Of a stretch of 64,000 nucleotides of DNA, positions 19,304-28,830 are shown one piece after another. This DNA is from Polaromonas sp. (GTDB lineage Bacteria > Pseudomonadota > Gammaproteobacteria > Burkholderiales > Burkholderiaceae_C). The first letter of the stretch is position 1; the number at the start of each line of letters is the position of its first letter. The notes under the pieces were generated by a model that was not told the origin of the DNA, did not search any database, and saw only the letters and a list, made by a program, of their open reading frames with translations. The position numbers were made by a program, and so were the translations under genes. Where the stretch lies: the NCBI RefSeq assembly GCF_012927485.1, contig NZ_JABBPC010000029.1:124001-188000 (forward strand). The letters are read 5' to 3'.

Positions 19304-20035
19304 TCAGGTCGGTTTGCAGCGCGACTGCGCGGCCGCCAAGATATGGCCCCTTTCGTCTTCCACCCAACCAATCACGCGCAGGCGGTTTGGGTCGGTGCCC
19401 GATGGAATGCTCATGGAGCGCGCTTCAAAAAAACGACTCTGATCTGTTTTTAGGCGCTGGTTGCGCACGCCCCATGAGGTCTGAATGACGTTGCGGACCA
19501 GATTTCTCTCCACAGGCGAACCTTCGGTGCCCGCTGGCAGGGTCTCGACCAGGGCGAGCCAAGCGTTTAAGCGCTGACGCTTCGCCAGCACCGGAATGGG
19601 GCTGAGTTCGATGGACGTTCCGAGATAGTCATTTAACGGCAAACCGTGTGAAACACGTAGCGTGGTGCCCCGGAGTTCCTTCACCGAATGGAGGCTGGTT
19701 TTGACCTCCGCCGGACGGCTTTCGCCCAAGGCTTCCAGCCGGGCCAGCGCGTCGCGGCTGGCTACTGCGGACAGTGGGGCATCGTCCCCTTTGCTACCGG
19801 GAACGACCCAGTCCAAGGCGATTTGGCCGACACTCGGTTGAGGCGTGGCCGGGTCGGACCAGCAGTGCTCGCAATCTGCGTTCATAAAGCGCTCCAGGAG
19901 CTGCACCGACCGGGGCTGGCCGTCGCTGGCGCAAAACGACTGAGCCTGTGCGCTGCGCAGCGGTGCCAGCCCTGCCAAGGCCGTGAGCAGGCAGGTCATA
20001 ACGAGGGCTGAAGCATAAGGAGGAAACGGTTTCAT
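19304..20035 (-). CDS. Predicted periplasmic protein of unknown function with a CEHC motif
   Basis: 243 residues. An N-terminal Sec signal peptide (ALVMTCLLTALAGLAPLRSAQA) ends near residue 31. The mature part starts with VQLLERFMNADCEHCWSDP, whose two cysteines in a CxxC spacing after a beta-strand-like segment recall thioredoxin-fold or DUF1223 proteins. The rest is not recognisable. The start codon is only 21 bp from the divergently oriented uvrD-type gene, so either the true start is internal or the promoters overlap coding sequence. Confidence 0.7.
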   Translation of the reverse strand: MKPFPPYASALVMTCLLTALAGLAPLRSAQAQSFCASDGQPRSVQLLERFMNADCEHCWSDPATPQPSVGQIALDWVVPGSKGDDAPLSAVASRDALARLEALGESRPAEVKTSLHSVKELRGTTLRVSHGLPLNDYLGTSIELSPIPVLAKRQRLNAWLALVETLPAGTEGSPVERNLVRNVIQTSWGVRNQRLKTDQSRFFEARSMSIPSGTDPNRLRVIGWVEDERGHILAAAQSRCKPT

Positions 20036-20056
20036 CGGGGCTTTCTACAATGAGGG

Positions 20057-22507
20057 ATGTTCTCAGAAGTCGCGCCAACATCTCCCCTCTTACAAAATCT
20101 TAATCCAGAGCAGCTGGCCGCGGTGACCTTGCCCGCCACCCATGCTCTGATTCTCGCCGGGGCGGGCTCTGGCAAGACCCGGGTGCTCACTACCCGCATC
20201 GCCTGGTTGCTGCAAACAGGCCAGGTTTCGCCCGGCGGTATTCTAGCCGTGACATTCACCAACAAGGCGGCCAAGGAGATGCTGGTGCGTCTATCCGCCA
20301 TGTTACCGGTCAATGTACGCGGTATGTGGATTGGTACTTTTCATGGCCTTTGCAATCGCTTTTTGCGGGCGCATTACAAGCTGGCCAATTTGCCACAGAG
20401 CTTCCAGATCTTGGACACCCAAGACCAGCTGTCTGCCATCAAGCGGCTGTGCAAGCAGTTCAACTTGGATGATGAGCGCTTTCCACCGAAGCAGCTCATG
20501 CGCTTTATTGCTGCTTGCAAGGAAGACGGCCAGCGGGCCAAAGACGTGCCGGTTCGCGACGAAGAGGGGCGAAAAAAGGTCGAGATTTATGCGCTTTACG
20601 AAGAGCAATGCCAGCGTGAAGGCGTGGTGGATTTTGGCGAACTGATGCTGCGAAGCTATGAGTTGCTACGCGACAATGTCTCGGTGCGCGAGCATTACCA
20701 GCGGCGCTTTCGCCACATTCTCATCGATGAATTTCAAGACACGAACAAGCTGCAATACGCCTGGATCAAGATGTTGGCGGGGCAGGGCGCAGAGTCGCCA
20801 CAAGGGGATCAAATGGTTCCCGCTATGCCGGGCGGTTCGGTGATTGCAGTCGGTGACGACGACCAAAGTATCTACGCCTTTCGGGGCGCTCGCGTGGGCA
20901 ACATGGCCGACTTTGTGCGCGAGTTTCACGTTACCCACCAGATCAAACTTGAACGCAACTACCGCAGCTTCGGCAACATTCTGGATTCTGCGAACGAGTT
21001 GATCAGCCATAACAGCAAGCGACTGGGTAAAAACCTCCGGACCGAGGCTGGCCCTGGCGAGCCGGTTCGGGTGTACGAATCCACCAGTGACTTCGCCGAA
21101 GCGCAATGGTTTGTCGAGGAAGTACGCCAGTTGGTACGTGACGGCACCGAGCGCAAGGAAATTGCGCTGCTGTACCGTAGCAATGCGCAAAGCCGGGTGA
21201 TGGAAACGGCGCTTTTTAATGCGGGCGTGCCGTATCGGGTATACGGCGGCCTGCGCTTTTTCGAGCGTGCCGAAATCAAGCATGCGCTGGCCTATTTGCG
21301 CCTGCTGGAGAATCCGCACGACGACACCAGCTTCATGCGCGTGGTCAACTTTCCGCCACGCGGCATCGGTGCGCGCAGTATCGAACAGCTGCAGGACATT
21401 GCGCGGGGTGCTGGCTGCTCGCTGCATGATGGGGTCAGCGCCGTGGCGGGCAAGGCGGGCGCCAATTTGGGGGCTTTTGTCGCCAAGCTGGATGTTTTGC
21501 GAGAGCAGACCAGCGGCCTCACGTTGCGCGAGATCATCGAACTGGTGCTGCAACACAGTGGGCTTGAAGAACATTACAAGACCGAAAAGGAAGGCCAGGA
21601 CCGGCTGGAGAATTTGTCCGAGCTTGTGAACGCCGCCGAGTCGTTCGTCAGCCAGGAAGGTTTTGGCCGCGACGCCGTGGCTTTGCCGGTGGACGAGTTG
21701 GGCGGGCGCCTCACCCAGTCGCCCGCCAGTCAGGGGCTGGATCCGTCCGCGCCTTCAGGCATCGAGCTTCCTCCGGAATTTTTGGCACCCGACACCGACA
21801 CCGGTGAGACGCTGTCGCCACTGGCGGCTTTCCTCACGCACGCTGCGCTGGAATCCGGAGACAACCAGGCCCAGGCGGGTCAGGACGCGGTGCAGCTGAT
21901 GACTGTGCATTCGTCCAAGGGCCTGGAATTCGACTGCGTATTCATCAGCGGGCTGGAAGAGGGCCTGTTTCCGCACGAAAACTCAATCAGTGACCACGAC
22001 GGTCTGGAGGAAGAACGCCGACTGATGTACGTGGCCATCACCCGCGCTCGCAAGCGCTTGTACCTCAGCCACTCGCAGACCCGCATGTTGCACGGGCAGA
22101 CGCGTTATAACCTCAAAAGCCGGTTTTTTGAAGAGTTGCCGGAAGCCGCGCTGAAATGGATCACACCGAAGAATCAGGGCTTTGCTTCTGGTTTGGGGCT
22201 GGCGGGAAGTGGCTGGCAGGGCGCTGGTAATGCAGCGGCGGGCGCTGGCCGCTCAGACTGGGCCAGCAGTGTTTTTTCTTCAAAATCAGCCAGTTCGGAT
22301 CGGTTTGCAAGTCCACCGGTTCCGCCGCAGCGCAATCCGCCCGCGCATGGACTGAAATCCGGTATGGCAGTGTTTCACGCCAAGTTTGGTGAGGGCAAGG
22401 TGCTGATGCTCGAAGGCAGCGGTGACGACGCACGCGCACAAATCAATTTCACGCGACACGGCGTGAAATGGCTGGCTTTGACTGTGGCCAAACTGACGGT
22501 GGTTTAG
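20057..22507 (+). CDS. uvrD: UvrD/Rep/PcrA-type superfamily 1A DNA helicase
   Basis: 816 residues. Motifs: Q and I LNPEQLAAVTLP...AGAGSGKT, Ia TFTNKAAKEM, II DEFQDTN, III VGDDDQSIYAFRGA, IV LERNYRS, V TVHSSKGLEFD, VI YVAITRARKRL. The C-terminus has a PcrA/UvrD tudor-like segment (FHAKFGEGKVLMLEGSG). It works in nucleotide excision and mismatch repair and in clearing replication obstacles. Symbol uvrD is used by length and tail; Rep cannot be fully excluded. Confidence 0.93.
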   Translation: MFSEVAPTSPLLQNLNPEQLAAVTLPATHALILAGAGSGKTRVLTTRIAWLLQTGQVSPGGILAVTFTNKAAKEMLVRLSAMLPVNVRGMWIGTFHGLCNRFLRAHYKLANLPQSFQILDTQDQLSAIKRLCKQFNLDDERFPPKQLMRFIAACKEDGQRAKDVPVRDEEGRKKVEIYALYEEQCQREGVVDFGELMLRSYELLRDNVSVREHYQRRFRHILIDEFQDTNKLQYAWIKMLAGQGAESPQGDQMVPAMPGGSVIAVGDDDQSIYAFRGARVGNMADFVREFHVTHQIKLERNYRSFGNILDSANELISHNSKRLGKNLRTEAGPGEPVRVYESTSDFAEAQWFVEEVRQLVRDGTERKEIALLYRSNAQSRVMETALFNAGVPYRVYGGLRFFERAEIKHALAYLRLLENPHDDTSFMRVVNFPPRGIGARSIEQLQDIARGAGCSLHDGVSAVAGKAGANLGAFVAKLDVLREQTSGLTLREIIELVLQHSGLEEHYKTEKEGQDRLENLSELVNAAESFVSQEGFGRDAVALPVDELGGRLTQSPASQGLDPSAPSGIELPPEFLAPDTDTGETLSPLAAFLTHAALESGDNQAQAGQDAVQLMTVHSSKGLEFDCVFISGLEEGLFPHENSISDHDGLEEERRLMYVAITRARKRLYLSHSQTRMLHGQTRYNLKSRFFEELPEAALKWITPKNQGFASGLGLAGSGWQGAGNAAAGAGRSDWASSVFSSKSASSDRFASPPVPPQRNPPAHGLKSGMAVFHAKFGEGKVLMLEGSGDDARAQINFTRHGVKWLALTVAKLTVV

Positions 22508-22534
22508 GCCCTCGGTGACATGATGATGGGGCAC

Positions 22535-23341
22535 TTACGGGATATTGGTAGCCGGGTCAAGAGGTAACTCGTCGGAATGGGGCGGTACAAAACTGTCGCG
22601 AAACGTGAAATAAATCGACGTAAAAAACATCGCCACAATCACCAGGCCGATCGGAAACATCGCCGCGGTCGCTACAGCAGGGTTGCCGACCAGACTGGCA
22701 ATCAGCGACACCAGGACGACGGCGAGGACAAAGACCCCGGTCCAGGCCAGCCCGAACACGGTGAACGCCGCAAAGTTTTTGTAGCAGGCCATAAAGCTGA
22801 AAAACAGGCTCTTGACCGGCGATACACCGTGCCAGTGCACGAGCGCAGGGGCATGCCAGAACAGCAGGGACAGGGGCAGGTAAAGTCCCATCGCCACCCA
22901 CATCGCCATTTGAAAGCCGCTTTGCAATACCAGCTCTTCGGTGATGGCGCCACCCACAAGATAGAGCTTGGCAAACTGGCCCCCGTCAAACAGCGCTGAC
23001 ACCCCCATTAGGCTTAAAAAGCCAGCAGCATAGAGCGCGCCCAGCACCATCATGGCCCGCATCCGCTGTCGGCCGGCACGAAACGCACTGATCAAAATAG
23101 AAGGCATTGGAAAGTTGCCTTTGGTGGTTTCCTGCGTGGCGGCCATTAGTCCCAGCGTGGCAGCCGGCAACAGGCCCAGTGCCAGCGCCGCGCCTACAAA
23201 CGGCACCAGCGATGCGACCGAGAGCAGCGCCATGAACATAAAGAACAGGCCCGACATGGCCAGCGGCTGCTTTATGAAAGTGGTGATGCCAAGCTTGACC
23301 CATGTCAGGCCGGTGCGCGCGGGAACGATATTTAGTTTCAT
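22535..23341 (-). CDS. BPSS1780-family integral membrane protein
   Basis: 268 residues from MKLNIVPARTGLTWVKLG at 23341. Several transmembrane segments (about six), starting with GLFFMFMALLSVASLVPFVGAALALGLLPAATLGLMAA, and a soluble C-terminal tail with PPHSDELPLDPA. The N-terminal signature followed by IKQPLA is typical of the family called BPSS1780 in Burkholderiales. Function unknown. Located just downstream of thrB in the same orientation (37 bp), so probably co-transcribed. Confidence 0.85.
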   Translation of the reverse strand: MKLNIVPARTGLTWVKLGITTFIKQPLAMSGLFFMFMALLSVASLVPFVGAALALGLLPAATLGLMAATQETTKGNFPMPSILISAFRAGRQRMRAMMVLGALYAAGFLSLMGVSALFDGGQFAKLYLVGGAITEELVLQSGFQMAMWVAMGLYLPLSLLFWHAPALVHWHGVSPVKSLFFSFMACYKNFAAFTVFGLAWTGVFVLAVVLVSLIASLVGNPAVATAAMFPIGLVIVAMFFTSIYFTFRDSFVPPHSDELPLDPATNIP

Positions 23342-23378
23342 GAGACAACGCCGGGAAATGGCCCGGATTTTCAGTAAG

Positions 23379-24329
23379 TTATAGGCGGTAAGGGTGAAGC
23401 AGCAACTCGCGCAACACACGTTCAAAATGGCCCGGATCGTGCGCTTTCAGCACCGCCGCCTCGCGCGGCAATTGAAAATCCCACAGCCGCGAAATCCAGA
23501 AGCGGAGTGCTCCTGCGCGTTGCAACGCCGGCAGCAAGGTGCGTTCTTGCGCCGTCAAAGGGCGCACGCTCTGGTAGGCGGCCATGAAAGCGTCGGCACG
23601 CGCCGCGTCTTGAACACCAGTAGCCACATCGATGCACCAGTCATTCAGACAGACACCGATGTCAAACAAAAGAGTATCGCAGCCGGCAAAGTAAAAATCA
23701 AAAAAACCGGTGAGTTTGCCGTGTTCGAACATCACGTTATCGCGAAACAAATCCGCATGAACAACGCCTCGTGGCAGACTGCGGTAGGCAGAGGATGCCG
23801 CGATATGGTTCTGGTAGGCCAGCTCCCCGAGAATCAGGCTGCGCTGGTCTTGAGTCATGAGCGGTAGTACCACGGGCACGGTGTCATTCCACCAGTTCAA
23901 ACCGCGCAGGTTGGGCTGCTGCCGGGGGTAGTCCTGCCCAGCCAGATGCATGCGAGCCAGCATCTCACCAACGCCAGAACAATGCGCGGGTTTGGGGGCT
24001 AGTTCACTGTGGCCGCGCAGTTTGTTGACCACGGCGGCAGGCTTGGTTTTGAGCTGGTGCAGGATGGCACCTTTGGCATCCGCGACCGGGTCCGGCACTG
24101 GAATACCCCGCATGGCTAAATGCTTCATGAGGTGCAGATAAAACGGCAACTGCTCAGCGGACAGGCGCTCAAACAGTGTCAGCACGTACGAACCGTCGGT
24201 CGTGTCTATGAAGTAGTTGGTGTTTTCGATCCCGCCTGCAGCGCCCTGGATGCATTGCAGTTCCCCTAAATTCAAGGGGCGCAAGAAATCAGCAGCCTCG
24301 TCAAACGAGACTTCGGTAAATACGGCCAT
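23379..24329 (-). CDS. thrB: Homoserine kinase (APH-fold ThrB)
   Basis: 316 residues of the aminoglycoside-phosphotransferase-like homoserine kinase type used by beta- and alphaproteobacteria. Features: MAVFTEVSFDEAADFL start, GGIENTNYFI, the catalytic loop VVHADLFRDNVMFE and the metal-binding FFDFYFAGCD (DFG-like). It phosphorylates L-homoserine in threonine synthesis. The genes on either side are the DUF2782-type gene (upstream) and BPSS1780 (downstream), an order I associate with betaproteobacteria. Confidence 0.95.
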   Translation of the reverse strand: MAVFTEVSFDEAADFLRPLNLGELQCIQGAAGGIENTNYFIDTTDGSYVLTLFERLSAEQLPFYLHLMKHLAMRGIPVPDPVADAKGAILHQLKTKPAAVVNKLRGHSELAPKPAHCSGVGEMLARMHLAGQDYPRQQPNLRGLNWWNDTVPVVLPLMTQDQRSLILGELAYQNHIAASSAYRSLPRGVVHADLFRDNVMFEHGKLTGFFDFYFAGCDTLLFDIGVCLNDWCIDVATGVQDAARADAFMAAYQSVRPLTAQERTLLPALQRAGALRFWISRLWDFQLPREAAVLKAHDPGHFERVLRELLLHPYRL

Positions 24330-24365
24330 GCCTGAGATGGAACCCTGTGACTAACGACTAAAAAT

Positions 24366-24719
24366 TTAAAACTTCAGAACGTTCCAGACCCGCGAGCCGT
24401 TCGTGTCACCGCTCGCTGCAGCCGGTGCATTGCCTCGGGCACCTTCTGCGGGCTTCACTTCGTAAGCGGGAACGTCGGTTTTGGGTTGGACCGTGATTTT
24501 CTCGGTCTCGCCGCCTACCCGCAACTCGTCAATGCGGGAGCCAGCATCCTCGGTTCGGATGTGCTGAATGGCGCGATCCGGACGCGTCGCATTGGTTGGC
24601 GCTTTGGCCCCCTTAGGTGTCTCGGCGTTTTCCGCCGGCACCTGTGTTTGCGCCACTGCGGCGGCCATGGGCAAAATGGCAAAAGCAGCGAAAAAGAGGG
24701 GGAGAAGAGCGTTTTTCAT
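24366..24719 (-). CDS. DUF2782-like secreted protein
   Basis: 117 residues with a Sec signal peptide (MKNALLPLFFAAFAILPMAAAVAQ). The core IQHIRTEDAGSRIDELRVGGETEKITVQPK...PAYEV resembles the DUF2782 pattern. Typically a small periplasmic protein encoded next to polA and thrB. Function unknown. Divergent from polA with 153 bp between the starts; 36 bp ahead of thrB on the same strand. Confidence 0.75.
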   Translation of the reverse strand: MKNALLPLFFAAFAILPMAAAVAQTQVPAENAETPKGAKAPTNATRPDRAIQHIRTEDAGSRIDELRVGGETEKITVQPKTDVPAYEVKPAEGARGNAPAAASGDTNGSRVWNVLKF

Positions 24720-24872
24720 GTTTCTATTGTAGGCTGGCCAAGCCTCGCTGACAAAGGGTTTGGCAAGGCGGGCGCCGTCTTTTGAGCGCTTTCAAGGTGT
24801 TGCCAAAGAGGGTCACAGCGGCCTCCTGGCGGGTCTGGAGCAGTTGGCCGATATCCCCGACAATCTGGCCTT

Positions 24873-27713
24873 ATGAGTTCTGACAACAAAACACTTCTGC
24901 TGGTAGACGGCTCCAGCTACCTCTACCGGGCTTTTCATGCCATGCCTGACTTGCGCGTCAGTCCGGGCGACCCTGACAGCCCGGCCACGGGAGCCATCCG
25001 CGGCATGATCAACATGATGCAAAAGCTGCGAAAGGATGTACGCGCCGATTACGCCGTCTGTGTGTTCGACGCGAAGGGCCCGACATTTCGCGATGCGCTG
25101 TACCCCGAGTACAAGGCCCAGCGCTCGGCGATGCCGGATGACTTGCGCAGCCAGGTCGAGCCGATTCACGAAGTGGTGCGCCTTTTGGGTTGGAAAGTGC
25201 TGGCCGTGCCTGGCGTAGAGGCCGACGATGTGATTGGGACGCTCGCCTGCATGGCGTCGCGGCAGGGGATCGCTGTCATTATTTCCAGCGGCGACAAGGA
25301 CTTGAGCCAGCTGGTCGATGAGCACATCACTGTCATTGACACCATGAACGACCGCCGCCGCGACTTGGCCGGCGTAGAGGCCGAATTTGGCGTGCCGCCG
25401 CGTTTGATGGTGGACTATCAGACCCTGGTTGGCGACGCTGTGGACAACGTTCCCGGCGTTCCAAAGGTGGGACCCAAAACCGCCGTGAAGTGGTTGCTGG
25501 AGTACGGCTCGCTGGATGCGTTGGTGGCACGTGCCAGCGAGATCAAAGGCGTGGTCGGCGACAACCTGCGCCAGTCGCTGGACTGGCTGCCCAAAGGACG
25601 TGCCTTGTTAACCATCAAGAAAGATTGCGATCTGATGGATTACATCGATGGCCTGCCTGCTATGGAATCAATAGCTATAGGTGGCCAGCAGACGGATGCA
25701 CTGAAAGTTTTTTACGACAAATATGGATTTAAGGGGCTGGTTCGTCAAATCGACAGCGAAAGTACCTCCCCTGAAATGATTGGCGGACCCGACGGGCGCC
25801 ATGCAGCGGCGCGCTCAACGACTTCTACGACCGCTTTGGTGTCTTCGAACGAACCCGGCCTGTTTGACGGACCTGTTTTTCTACAGACGCCGCTAGCGGA
25901 TCGCGCCACCAACCTCCAGTACGACACTATTGTTACGTGGCAGGATTTTGACAAGTGGTTGGCGAAAATTGAAGCTGCCGAACTGGTCGCTGTTGACACA
26001 GAAACCACTTCTTTGGACGAAATGCGCGCCCAGATTGTGGGGTTGAGCTTCAGTGTCACGCCCGGGGAAGCCGCTTATATCCCGCTGACGCACGACTACC
26101 CTGATGCCCCGGTTCAATTGCCGCGTGATGAGGTGCTCGCAAGGCTTAAACCCTGGCTTGAAAATCGTAGCAAGCCCAAGTTGGGCCAGCACGTCAAGTA
26201 CGACCGGCACGTGTTTGCCAACTTCGGCATCGAAGTGCAGGGCTATGTCCACGACACCATGCTGGAGAGTTATGTGCTGGAAGCGCACAAACCACACGGC
26301 TTGGCGAGCTTGGCCGAGCGACACCTAGGGCGCAGCGGAATCAACTATGAAGACCTTTGCGGCAAAGGTGTCAACCAAATCAAGTTCAACCAGGTTGATA
26401 TTGCGAAGGCTGCCGAGTATTCGTGCGAAGACTCCGACCAGACGCTGGACGTGCACCGCGTGTTGTGGCCCCAAATTGAGGCCAGCGAGAAACTGCGTTT
26501 TATTTATGAGCTGGAAATTAAAAGCAGCGAGACCCTGTACCGCATCGAGCGCAATGGCGTGCTGATTGACGCACCCACGTTGGCCAAACAAAGCGGCGAG
26601 CTCGGCGTGCGCATTTTGCAGTTGGAGGCTGACGCGCACGAACTGGCGGGCCAGCTATTCAATCTCGGTTCGCCCAAGCAGATTGGTGAAATATTTTTCG
26701 CCAAACTTGGCCTGCCGATTGTCAAAAAAACCCCGAGCGGCGCGCCAAGCACCGATGAGGAGGTACTTGAAAAACTGGCAGAAGATTACCCGCTGCCCGC
26801 CAAAATCCTCGAGCATCGGGGCCTCTCAAAACTTAAAGGCACCTACACCGACAAGTTGGCCCAGCTCGCTAACCCCAAAACGGGTCGGGTGCACACTCAC
26901 TACGCGCAGGCGGTCGCCATTACGGGCCGATTGTCCAGCAACGACCCGAACCTGCAGAACATTCCGGTGAAAACTGCCGAGGGCCGGCGGGTGCGTGAGG
27001 CCTTTGTGGCCCCGCCGGGCTGTGTGATCGCCAGTGCCGACTATTCCCAAATCGAGTTGCGCATCATGGCCCACATCAGCGGAGATACCACTTTATCGCT
27101 GGCGTTTCACGATCGCATGGATGTGCATCGCGCGACCGCTGCAGAGGTGTTTGGCGTCGCCACCGATCAAGTTTCCAGTGAGCAGCGCCGTTACGCCAAG
27201 GTCATTAACTTCGGTTTGATTTACGGCATGAGCAGCTTCGGCCTGGCGCGCAATCTGGGCATTGACACCAAGGCCGCAGCGGCTTACATCGACAAGTATT
27301 TTCAACGCTACCCCGGTGTCAAACGCTACATGGATGCCACCCGGCAACTGGCCAAGAGCCAAGGCTACGTCGAAACCGTGTTTGGCCGCCGCCTGTATTT
27401 GCCCGAGATTAATTCGCCGAACGGTCCTCGTCGTGGCGCTGCCGAACGCGCTGCCATCAACGCGCCTATGCAGGGCACGGCCGCCGATTTGATCAAGCTC
27501 AGCATGAACAAGGTGCAGCAAGTGCTTGATAGCGAACATCGTGGCACCAAAATGATCATGCAGGTGCACGACGAACTGGTATTTGAAGTGCCCGAGGCTG
27601 AAGTCGAATGGGTCAGAACCGAAATTCCGCGACTCATGGCCGGGGTGGCCGACCTGAAGGTGCCGCTTTTGGCTGAGATCGGCTTTGGACCTAATTGGGA
27701 AAAGGCGCACTGA
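24873..27713 (+). CDS. polA: DNA polymerase I
   Basis: 946 residues with all three domains. The 5'-3' exonuclease is at the N-terminus (LLLVDGSSYLYRAFHA, GVEADDVIGTLA). The 3'-5' proofreading domain has ExoI VAVDTETTSLD, ExoII KYDRHVFANFGI and ExoIII YSCEDSDQTL, so it appears active. The polymerase domain shows SADYSQIELRIMAHIS, KVINFGLIYGMSSFGLA and QVHDELVFEV. It fills gaps in repair and removes Okazaki primers. Residues around 262-270 are encoded by an ATAGC-type palindrome, in frame, in the linker after the 5' nuclease. Confidence 0.97.
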   Translation: MSSDNKTLLLVDGSSYLYRAFHAMPDLRVSPGDPDSPATGAIRGMINMMQKLRKDVRADYAVCVFDAKGPTFRDALYPEYKAQRSAMPDDLRSQVEPIHEVVRLLGWKVLAVPGVEADDVIGTLACMASRQGIAVIISSGDKDLSQLVDEHITVIDTMNDRRRDLAGVEAEFGVPPRLMVDYQTLVGDAVDNVPGVPKVGPKTAVKWLLEYGSLDALVARASEIKGVVGDNLRQSLDWLPKGRALLTIKKDCDLMDYIDGLPAMESIAIGGQQTDALKVFYDKYGFKGLVRQIDSESTSPEMIGGPDGRHAAARSTTSTTALVSSNEPGLFDGPVFLQTPLADRATNLQYDTIVTWQDFDKWLAKIEAAELVAVDTETTSLDEMRAQIVGLSFSVTPGEAAYIPLTHDYPDAPVQLPRDEVLARLKPWLENRSKPKLGQHVKYDRHVFANFGIEVQGYVHDTMLESYVLEAHKPHGLASLAERHLGRSGINYEDLCGKGVNQIKFNQVDIAKAAEYSCEDSDQTLDVHRVLWPQIEASEKLRFIYELEIKSSETLYRIERNGVLIDAPTLAKQSGELGVRILQLEADAHELAGQLFNLGSPKQIGEIFFAKLGLPIVKKTPSGAPSTDEEVLEKLAEDYPLPAKILEHRGLSKLKGTYTDKLAQLANPKTGRVHTHYAQAVAITGRLSSNDPNLQNIPVKTAEGRRVREAFVAPPGCVIASADYSQIELRIMAHISGDTTLSLAFHDRMDVHRATAAEVFGVATDQVSSEQRRYAKVINFGLIYGMSSFGLARNLGIDTKAAAAYIDKYFQRYPGVKRYMDATRQLAKSQGYVETVFGRRLYLPEINSPNGPRRGAAERAAINAPMQGTAADLIKLSMNKVQQVLDSEHRGTKMIMQVHDELVFEVPEAEVEWVRTEIPRLMAGVADLKVPLLAEIGFGPNWEKAH
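25660..25676. repeat. ATAGC-type short palindrome inside polA
   Basis: GCTAT at 25660-25664 and ATAGC at 25672-25676 flank seven AT-rich bases. The wider context TGCTATGGAATCAATAGCTA matches the short AT-rich repeat I associate with Comamonadaceae genomes. It lies within the linker between the 5' nuclease and proofreading domains of polA and keeps the frame open. Confidence 0.6.
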
Positions 27714-27725
27714 AGCGTTGCGGTC

Positions 27726-27760
27726 AAGGACACTGATGCGCGAGTGTCCCTTCTTGTCTT
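27726..27760 (+). terminator. Probable terminator of polA
   Basis: GGACACT at 27728-27734 pairs with AGTGTCC at 27743-27749, followed by the pyrimidine-rich run CTTCTTGTCTT. The stem is good and the T-run is interrupted. It lies 13 bp after the polA stop. Confidence 0.65.
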
Positions 27761-27822
27761 CGTTCCCTAAAAACTGCAGCCACTCAGGGTGGCAAGGTCA
27801 GCGGTCCAACGGACGGCGCGGC

Positions 27823-28830
27823 TTATTCGAACGGATGAGGCCGTTTGGTTTTGTCGCTTGAAGGCGGCAAGGCGGGCAAAGTCAGTTTGGGTTGATCGCC
27901 GGTCAAGGTCTTCAAAAAAGCCACGATCTCAGTATTTTCTGTATCTGTGAATTTGCGGCCCAATTGCAGGCGACCCATGGTGTCCACTGCTTCGCCCAAG
28001 GTGTTGGCCGAGCCGTCATGAAAGTACGGGTAGGTCAACTCCACATTGCGCAAAGTAGGCACCTTGAAGTTGAAGCGGTCCGCATCCTTACCCGTGATCG
28101 CCGAACGACCTTCCGCGGTATTGGTGGTCTTGAACGCTTCTACAACGCCCATTTTTTGGTAGGAGTTACCGCCGAGGTTGGGCCCGTTGTGGCAGCCCAC
28201 GCAACCGCTCGCCTTGAATAGCTTGTAACCCGCCAGCTCCTGGCTCTTCAAGGCTTTGTGGTCCCCTTTCAGCCATTTGTCGAAGCGTGAATTCGGCGTG
28301 ACCAGGGTTTCTTCAAACGCTGCGATGGCGGCAGTTACTTCATCAATCGTCAGTTTGTCGTTGCCAAACACTTTTTTAAATTCGCTCACGTATTGGGGAA
28401 TAGAGCGCAGCATGTCCACGGCAAGTTCGTGCGTGAACGCCATTTCACCCGGGTTCGCAATCGGGCCGCCGGCCTGCTCTTTCAGGTCCTTCGCGCGGCC
28501 GTCCCAAAACTGGGCAATATTGCCGCTGGAATTCAGCACCGTGGGAGAGTTGATCGGACCTTTTTGCCATTTGTCACCGATGGAGGTCTTCAGGTTGTCA
28601 GAGCCGCCCATGCTCAGGTTATGGCATGAGTTGCAAGAAATGGAGCCTGACTTGGACAGGCGTGGGTCAAAAAAGAGTTTTTTCCCCAACTCGACCTTTG
28701 CCGGCGCCGTAACTTTGGCGGCTTGAATCGGACGAATAGGTTCTTGGCCCTGAGCCATCACACTCCCGGCCGCCATCAGGGCGGCACAAGCGACGACCGC
28801 AAAGGTTAATGGAATCGATTTAGTAAGCAC
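27823..28830 (-). CDS. Di-heme cytochrome c peroxidase (CcpA/MauG family)
   Basis: 335 residues with a signal peptide (IPLTFAVVACAALMAAGSVMAQ). Two c-heme motifs, CNSCH (residues about 71-75) and CVGCH (about 216-220), and the family segments LGKKLFFDPRLSKSGSISC, PINSPTVLNS, FWDGRAKDLKEQAGGPI and PTLRNVELTYPYFHDGS. It reduces periplasmic H2O2 using electrons from small cytochromes. Stand-alone gene convergent with polA. The full pair of heme sites and helper segments is consistent with a working enzyme. Confidence 0.93.
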   Translation of the reverse strand: MLTKSIPLTFAVVACAALMAAGSVMAQGQEPIRPIQAAKVTAPAKVELGKKLFFDPRLSKSGSISCNSCHNLSMGGSDNLKTSIGDKWQKGPINSPTVLNSSGNIAQFWDGRAKDLKEQAGGPIANPGEMAFTHELAVDMLRSIPQYVSEFKKVFGNDKLTIDEVTAAIAAFEETLVTPNSRFDKWLKGDHKALKSQELAGYKLFKASGCVGCHNGPNLGGNSYQKMGVVEAFKTTNTAEGRSAITGKDADRFNFKVPTLRNVELTYPYFHDGSANTLGEAVDTMGRLQLGRKFTDTENTEIVAFLKTLTGDQPKLTLPALPPSSDKTKRPHPFE

